This document shows, piece after piece, positions 59,207-64,000 of a stretch of DNA of 64,000 bases; positions within the stretch are counted from its first letter, which is position 1, and every line of letters starts with the position of its first letter. The position numbers and the translations under genes were made by a program. The stretch covers positions 62,001 through 126,000 of the forward strand of contig CAVPDC010000020.1 in assembly GCA_963702595.1 (NCBI GenBank), in the 5' to 3' direction. The DNA comes from JALORV01 sp963702595. GTDB lineage: Bacteria; Pseudomonadota; Gammaproteobacteria; Burkholderiales; Burkholderiaceae_F. Under the pieces are notes generated by a model. The model worked only from the letters and a program-made list of their open reading frames with translations. It did no database searches and was not told the origin of the DNA.

Positions 59207-61411
59207 TTGAAGTTCTGCAATTGCAATGCCCTTTGTGCCGCCGCCCTGATGACGGTGACCAACACGATGGCGGCGGGTGCCGTCTCGCCGCAACGAGCGC
59301 CTGGTAGCGTCATGACGGCGCCTGTCCCACCGGTTGCCAAGCGCGTTCCGCATGCGGTCAAGAGCCCGCATGGCGAGCGCATCGACGAGTACTACTGGAT
59401 GCGCGACGACGATCCAACGGTCAAGCGGCCGGAGATCATCGAGCACCTGAAGGCGGAGAATGCCTACACCGACGCGATGCTGGCGCACGTGAAGCCGCTG
59501 CAGGATGGGCTAGTTGCCGAAATGCGGGCGCGCATCAAGGAAGACGACAGTTCGGTGCCGGTGTACGACAACGGCTACTGGTACTGGCGACGCTTCGATG
59601 CGGGTGCGGAATATCCCATCCTGCTGCGCCAGCGCGGCGGGCCTGCGGCGCTGGATGCGGGCGCGTCCGAGGAGGTCGTGCTGGACATTCCGCAGCTTGC
59701 GCGTCCACACTCGTACTACAACGTTGGCGCAACGGCCGTCAGTCCTGACAACCGGTGGCTGGCCTACGCGGAGGACACGGTCGGCCGGCGCATTTACACA
59801 CTGCGCTTTCGCAATCTCGTCACCGGCGAACTCGCGGCGGAATCGATCCCCGGCGTGCTGGCGGACGCCGAGTGGGCCCACGACAGCGCAACAGTGTTTT
59901 ATCTGCGGCAGGATCCGCAGACGCTCGTGCGAGGGACCGTCTTCCGGCATCGGCTCGGCACCGACCCGGCCGGCGACGTCATGGTCTACGACGAGCCGGA
60001 CCCGGAGCTCTTCACCGGCATCACCCGCAGCGCGTCGCGGCGCTTCCTGCTGATCCAGCTCGAGGGTTACGACACGACCGAAACGCGTGTCGTGTCGCTC
60101 AGTGCGCCGGCGACCGCTCCCGTCGTCGCGTTGCCACGACGCAAGGAAGTGCGCACGTATGCCGATCACATCGGAGATCGCTGGATCCTGCGCACAAACG
60201 ACGCGGCGCAGAACTTCCGTCTGGTGGCGGCGCCGGAGCGCGCGCCCGACGACCGTACGCGCTGGCGCGACATCGTGCCGGCGCGCGACGACGCTGCCGT
60301 CGACGCCTTTGCGTTGTTCGATCGCGCGATCGTCATCGAGGAGCGCGTCGACGCAAACAGTCGTGTCCGCGTGCTGCCTACCGATGGCCGGGCGCCATTC
60401 GCCGTCGGGGCCGACGAACCTGCGTTCTCGATGAACCTCGCCGGCAATCCGGATCCCGTGGTGCGCACGGCGCGCTACACCTACACGTCGCTCGCGACGC
60501 CCACGACGACCTACGACGTGGATCTGGCGACGGGCGAGCGGCACCTGCGCAAGGTCCAGCCGGTCATCGGCTATGACGCTGCGCTCTATGCGACCGAACG
60601 CGTCTGGGCTCCGGCGCGCGATGGCAAGCGCATTCCGGTGTCACTGGTGTATCGCCGCGACCGCTTCAAGCGCGACGGCACGGCGCCGCTGTACATCGAA
60701 GGCTATGGCGCGTATGGCCTGGCCAACGACCCGTACTTCAGCGGCAGTCGCGTCTCGCTGCTCGATCGCGGCTTTGTGATCGCGGTCGCCCACGTGCGGG
60801 GTGGCTCGGAACTCGGCCAGGGCTGGTACGAGGCCGGCCGCCTGCTGGCCAAGCACAACACTTTCAACGACTTCGTGGATGTGACGGACCACCTTGTGCG
60901 CGAACGCTACGGTGCGCAGGACAGGGTCTTCGCCTCGGGCGGCTCCGCCGGTGGCCTGCTGATGGGCGTGATCGCCAATCAGGCCGGCGATCGCTACCGC
61001 GGCATCGCGCTGCATGTGCCCTTCGTCGATGCCGTGACCACGATGCTCGACGAGTCGATCCCGCTGACGACCAACGAATGGTCACAATGGGGTGATCCGC
61101 GCGAAAGGAATTTCTACGACTACATGCTCGCCTACTCGCCGTACGACAACATCCGTCCGCGAGACTACCCGGCGATGCTGGTCACGACGGGGCTGTGGGA
61201 CGCGATGGTGCAGTACTACGAGCCGGCCAAGTACGTGGCCCGACTGCGCGCCAGCAAAACCGATCGCAACCCGCTGCTGTTTCACGTCACGCTGGAGGCC
61301 GGACACAGCGGCAAGTCAGGGCGTTTCGAGCGGTTGGTCGAAGCCGCGCGCGAGTACGCGTTCTTCCTCGACCTTGCCGGGCTCACGCCGCCGGCATCGG
61401 CACCCCAATAG
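59207..61411 (+). CDS. ptrB: Oligopeptidase B-like S9 family serine protease
   Basis: It cleaves short peptides after basic residues if it matches oligopeptidase B. It has 734 residues from a TTG with GAGG 8 bases upstream; an ATG at 59249 is an alternative. Residues about 60-440 form the beta-propeller (Y-Y-W-M-R-D-D near 62 is the family start), followed by the hydrolase with G-G-S-A-G-G (nucleophile Ser near 586), Asp in G-L-W-D-A-M-V and His in A-G-H-S-G-K-S-G. The N-terminus could be a weak signal peptide. Confidence 0.9.
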   Translation: MKFCNCNALCAAALMTVTNTMAAGAVSPQRAPGSVMTAPVPPVAKRVPHAVKSPHGERIDEYYWMRDDDPTVKRPEIIEHLKAENAYTDAMLAHVKPLQDGLVAEMRARIKEDDSSVPVYDNGYWYWRRFDAGAEYPILLRQRGGPAALDAGASEEVVLDIPQLARPHSYYNVGATAVSPDNRWLAYAEDTVGRRIYTLRFRNLVTGELAAESIPGVLADAEWAHDSATVFYLRQDPQTLVRGTVFRHRLGTDPAGDVMVYDEPDPELFTGITRSASRRFLLIQLEGYDTTETRVVSLSAPATAPVVALPRRKEVRTYADHIGDRWILRTNDAAQNFRLVAAPERAPDDRTRWRDIVPARDDAAVDAFALFDRAIVIEERVDANSRVRVLPTDGRAPFAVGADEPAFSMNLAGNPDPVVRTARYTYTSLATPTTTYDVDLATGERHLRKVQPVIGYDAALYATERVWAPARDGKRIPVSLVYRRDRFKRDGTAPLYIEGYGAYGLANDPYFSGSRVSLLDRGFVIAVAHVRGGSELGQGWYEAGRLLAKHNTFNDFVDVTDHLVRERYGAQDRVFASGGSAGGLLMGVIANQAGDRYRGIALHVPFVDAVTTMLDESIPLTTNEWSQWGDPRERNFYDYMLAYSPYDNIRPRDYPAMLVTTGLWDAMVQYYEPAKYVARLRASKTDRNPLLFHVTLEAGHSGKSGRFERLVEAAREYAFFLDLAGLTPPASAPQ

Positions 61412-61422
61412 AGACTCGCGGA

Positions 61423-62421
61423 CTAGTCCGGCTGCTTGCGCAGCTTGAATACCGGCACGAAGCCGCCCGTCTCGATACCGCGGTAATTGCGGATCGGCGG
61501 GCAGTCGTAGACCGCGAGCGGCGTGCCGCTCGAGTCCTCCAGCACGCCGAGTTGCTGCAGTACCTCGACCGTGGCGGCGTGCAGCGCGCGGGGACTGCCG
61601 TCGGCGATGCGGATCGCGATGCCGAATCCCTCACGGGCAACGCCGATGGCCTGCACGCCGTCGGCTCCGGCCTTGCTCACCCAGTTGCCGGCGCCGGTCT
61701 GCATGATCGCGAAGTCGGTGCGGCGCGTGCCGGCGACGAGGTCGGGATGCCGCGTCATCGCGAAGAACATCGCTGCCAGTTCCGGAGTCTCCTGAGTCGC
61801 TAGCCGCGCATAGATTTGCGCGAGCCGCCGCAGCGGCAGCGCGAAGTTCGGTGCACTGCAGCCATCGATGCCCTGCGCGATGCCGTCACCCTGGGCGTAG
61901 CGCGCGACGATCGTGCGAATCCGCTGCTGCAACGGGTGACCGCTGTCGAGGTACGTTCCGGTGGGCTGGTCGTGCATGCGGCAATACGCAAGAAAGCCTG
62001 CGTGTTTGCCGGAGCAGTTGTGATAGAGCGGCGACCACTTCACCCCGGACGGAGCCGCGCTTTCCGTCGCCGCGAAGTAGGCCGGTGCATGGCAGCCGCA
62101 CTGAAGTGCCGAGTCATCGAGCCCGGCCGCCGCGAGCATGCGCTGCACGATGCCGACGTGCACGGCCTCGCCGCTGTGACTGGCGCACATCATGGCTAGC
62201 TCGTGCGACGTGAATCCGTAGCGCCCGAGGCCGCCATCTTCAACGAAGGGCAGCGCCTGCAGCGGCTTCAGGGCCGAGCGCGTGAAGTTGAGGGAATCCG
62301 GGTCGCCGACGGCGGAGACGAGCTTGCCGGCCGGATCAACCACCGCGATCGAGCCGTAGTGCACGCACTCGGTCGCGCCGCCGCGTGTGGTCTCGACCAG
62401 TGGAACATGACGCGGAATCAT
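61423..62421 (-). CDS. Asparaginase, Rhizobium etli (ReAV) type
   Basis: It has 332 residues from the ATG at 62421. F-T-R-S-A-L-K-P near 47-54 has the Ser-x-x-Lys pair of the ReAV class, unrelated to E. coli asparaginases. C-G-C-H-A-P, N-C-S-G-K-H and G-C-S-A-P-N-F hold the Cys/Lys residues that bind zinc in that class. Hydrolysis of asparagine to aspartate and ammonia is the expected reaction. It is convergent with the oligopeptidase gene. Confidence 0.88.
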   Translation of the reverse strand: MIPRHVPLVETTRGGATECVHYGSIAVVDPAGKLVSAVGDPDSLNFTRSALKPLQALPFVEDGGLGRYGFTSHELAMMCASHSGEAVHVGIVQRMLAAAGLDDSALQCGCHAPAYFAATESAAPSGVKWSPLYHNCSGKHAGFLAYCRMHDQPTGTYLDSGHPLQQRIRTIVARYAQGDGIAQGIDGCSAPNFALPLRRLAQIYARLATQETPELAAMFFAMTRHPDLVAGTRRTDFAIMQTGAGNWVSKAGADGVQAIGVAREGFGIAIRIADGSPRALHAATVEVLQQLGVLEDSSGTPLAVYDCPPIRNYRGIETGGFVPVFKLRKQPD

Positions 62422-62503
62422 CGGCGGGCTCCGGCCGCGCCGGGTGCGCGCACACGTGTGTAAAACGGACTCGAGGCGGTGACCTTCCGGTCGCCGCGCG
62501 GAC

Positions 62504-63376
62504 TCAGGCGGCCTGCGGCGACGGGTCGGTCGGGGGCGTGCGTAACCGCACCGCAATCTCCTTGCGGTAACGGTTCAGGTCCTGCACGGAATTGAACGTA
62601 CGCTCGAACAGCAGCGATAGGTTGTGCAGGATCCGATCGACGACTTTGGTCTCCCATTCCTTGTCGAATCGTATTTGTTCATCGAGCCAGCGCTCGAGCC
62701 AGCCCGGATCCGGGAGGCGCGATTGTACGGTGTCGTTCGGGAAAAGCGACTGATTTACGTGCAGATTGGTCGGGTGCAGCGCCTTGTCGGTGCGCCGCGC
62801 CGAGGCCATCAGCACGCCGATCTTGGCGAAGGCGGCCCGGGCCGCGTCGCCCACTTCGCCGAGTGACTTCTTCATGTAGCGCAGGTAGGCGCCGCCATGC
62901 CGCGCTTCGTCCTGCGACAGCAGGCGGTAGATCGCCTTGATCACCGGTTCGGTGTGCCACTCGGCAGCGCGGCGGTACCAGTGGTTGAGCCGGATTTCGC
63001 CGCAGAAGTGCAGCATCAGCGTTTCCAGGCGCGGCGCCGGGTCGAACTGGAAGCGCACCGCGTGCAGTTCGGCCTCCGTCGGCACGAGGTCGGGCCGGAA
63101 GCGCTGCAGGTACTCCATCAGCACCAGCGCGTGCTTCTGTTCCTCGAAGAACCACACCGACATGAAGGCGGAGAAGTCGGAATCGTCGAGGTTATCGCGC
63201 AGGAACATCTCGGTGGCCGGCAGCGCCGACCACTCGGTGATGGCGTTCATCTTTATCGTGCGCGCCTGGTCGTCGGTGAGCCGCGTGCCGTCGAACTCCT
63301 TCCACGGCACGTCGGTTTCCATGTTCCAACGCACGGACTCCAGCGACTTAAACAACTCGGGATACAAAAACGCCAT
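62504..63376 (-). CDS. Ferritin-like diiron protein, acyl-ACP desaturase type
   Basis: It has 290 residues, mainly helical. A Glu in E-W-S-A-L-P-A-T-E near 48-56, F-F-E-E-Q-K-H near 76-82, C-G-E-I-R-L-N-H near 124-131 and D-E-A-R-H near 161-165 make a full two-iron carboxylate site, as in soluble desaturases. A fatty acyl substrate is therefore likely. It follows the NTF2-like gene by 18 bases. Confidence 0.82.
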   Translation of the reverse strand: MAFLYPELFKSLESVRWNMETDVPWKEFDGTRLTDDQARTIKMNAITEWSALPATEMFLRDNLDDSDFSAFMSVWFFEEQKHALVLMEYLQRFRPDLVPTEAELHAVRFQFDPAPRLETLMLHFCGEIRLNHWYRRAAEWHTEPVIKAIYRLLSQDEARHGGAYLRYMKKSLGEVGDAARAAFAKIGVLMASARRTDKALHPTNLHVNQSLFPNDTVQSRLPDPGWLERWLDEQIRFDKEWETKVVDRILHNLSLLFERTFNSVQDLNRYRKEIAVRLRTPPTDPSPQAA

Positions 63377-63394
63377 GATCGCCTCCAGCCGGAC

Positions 63395-63841
63395 TCACCC
63401 GGCGGCACGGCGCTTCAGGAAGCGCATCAGCCCGCCCAGTACCGGCAGCTTTTCGTACAGTTCCTCGGCAGCGTCCCAATAGTCACGGTGATACGCCACC
63501 CGGCCGTCTGGAGCGAACTGTATATGAGTCGCCCCGCGGATCACCTGTTCCCGGTCAGATGACCCTTGCAACCGGAACAGAAAATCCCACGTCAGGAACG
63601 CGTCATCACCGGCGGCGATCGACCGCGTGATGACGAAACGCGGCTCGCGCACCTGCCGGAACATATGGCTGAAGATACGCTCCAGCGCTGGCAGGCCGCG
63701 CACCTCGTTGAACGGGTCCTTGAACCATGCATCTTCGGTGTACAGCGAAGCAAGCGCTGACACAGAGTCGACTGTCAGCGACTCGAAGTACTGCTTCAGG
63801 CGTGTGACCCGGGCATCGTTCGGCGGGCTGGGATTCGGCAT
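63395..63841 (-). CDS. NTF2-like (SnoaL-type) protein
   Basis: It has 148 residues with the cone-shaped NTF2-like fold: a helical start, then L-Y-T-E-D-A-W-F-K-D-P-F-N near 39-51 and R-G-A-T-H-I-Q-F near 101-108. Family members are isomerases, hydratases or binding proteins. Its ATG overlaps the stop of the SDR gene by one base, so it may act on the same substrate. Confidence 0.88.
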   Translation of the reverse strand: MPNPSPPNDARVTRLKQYFESLTVDSVSALASLYTEDAWFKDPFNEVRGLPALERIFSHMFRQVREPRFVITRSIAAGDDAFLTWDFLFRLQGSSDREQVIRGATHIQFAPDGRVAYHRDYWDAAEELYEKLPVLGGLMRFLKRRAAG

Positions 63842-64000
63842 CAGGGATTGGTGAAGCGGCGCACCGCAGCAAAGTACGCCGGATACGGCAAGGTGCGCAA
63901 CAGCCGCATCAGGTTGGTAAACCGTCGCGGAAAGTGAATCTCGAACTCGCCGGCTGCTATCCCGTCCAGCGTCAGTTCGGCGGCCTTTTCCGCCGGTATG
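63841..64000 (-). CDS. SDR family oxidoreductase, C-terminal end only
   Basis: The frame entering from the right edge encodes 52 residues to the TGA at 63843-63841. It includes F-E-I-H-F-P-R-R-F-T-N-L-M-R-L-L-R and L-P-Y-P-A-Y-F, typical of the tail of short-chain dehydrogenases that precede NTF2-like genes in proteobacteria. The catalytic part lies outside the window. Confidence 0.7.
   Translation of the reverse strand, partial: IPAEKAAELTLDGIAAGEFEIHFPRRFTNLMRLLRTLPYPAYFAAVRRFTNP

Noticed and set aside
1..64000. Defence system, CRISPR array, integrase, insertion sequence or tRNA
   Set aside because: I looked for regular spaced repeats, transposase or integrase motifs, terminal inverted repeats and tRNA T-loop patterns on both strands and found none that held up.

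Overview
The window is a GC-rich chromosomal segment of a Gram-negative bacterium, most likely a betaproteobacterium. The evidence is the block argS - SPOR protein - dsbA - SDR, the presence of aceK, a complete LiuR-controlled leucine catabolic set, and lipoprotein and Sec signals of proteobacterial type. I saw no rRNA, tRNA, CRISPR array, insertion sequence or phage gene. Nearly all of the left half is transcribed leftward.

Region by region. 1-5.4 kb: an incomplete membrane-anchored alpha/beta hydrolase, HMG-CoA lyase (the last step of leucine breakdown), and a rightward lipoprotein built of about eight DUF5666-like repeats. 4.9-8.2 kb: a phenylalanine/tyrosine module of hpd (with an apparent one-base frameshift), phhA, an SDR resembling quinonoid dihydropteridine reductase, and a VOC protein. 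9-33 kb: a run of about two dozen leftward genes that begins at a predicted LiuR-controlled promoter near 32.95 kb. It carries liuA, liuB, liuC and liuD, a thiolase, two further acyl-CoA dehydrogenases and a thioesterase, interleaved with aceK, glutathione/thiol-type detoxification genes (GST, HCCA isomerase-like, DinB), a DapB-like reductase, an ASCH-GNAT fusion, transporters and unknown membrane or secreted proteins. 33-39 kb: recQ, the regulator liuR with its own operator shared with a metallo-beta-lactamase-fold hydrolase, metC, a GNAT enzyme and a glycine-zipper protein. 39.5-45.5 kb: housekeeping genes, comprising an SDR, dsbA, a SPOR protein, argS, a PEBP-like protein, a PolX that lacks its usual PHP domain, and a CBS protein.

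45.7-59 kb: an accessory, stress-flavoured region with a YegD-like Hsp70, a lipase-like hydrolase, CsbD, an lmo0937-type micro-membrane protein, a PRC-barrel protein, a transglutaminase-like protein beside an Anbu proteasome-type peptidase, a catalase-like protein and a VIT1/CCC1 transporter. It also holds debris: a duplicated lipase C-terminus, and an epimerase 5' end joined to the 3' end of a Crp/Fnr regulator. 59-64 kb: oligopeptidase B-like protease, a ReAV-type asparaginase, a diiron desaturase-like protein, an NTF2-like protein and the end of an SDR.

Working together, the genes feed leucine (liu genes), phenylalanine and tyrosine (phhA/hpd) and other acyl-CoAs to acetyl-CoA and acetoacetate. 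AceK can divert isocitrate to the glyoxylate shunt when acetyl-CoA is the carbon source. The most notable signals are two matching 16-bp LiuR-type palindromes, each overlapping a good -35/-10 pair, the DHPR-like SDR coupled to phhA, a family of intergenic hairpin repeats, the hpd frameshift and the deletion scar near 58.1 kb. All functions are read from sequence motifs only; no database search was possible.
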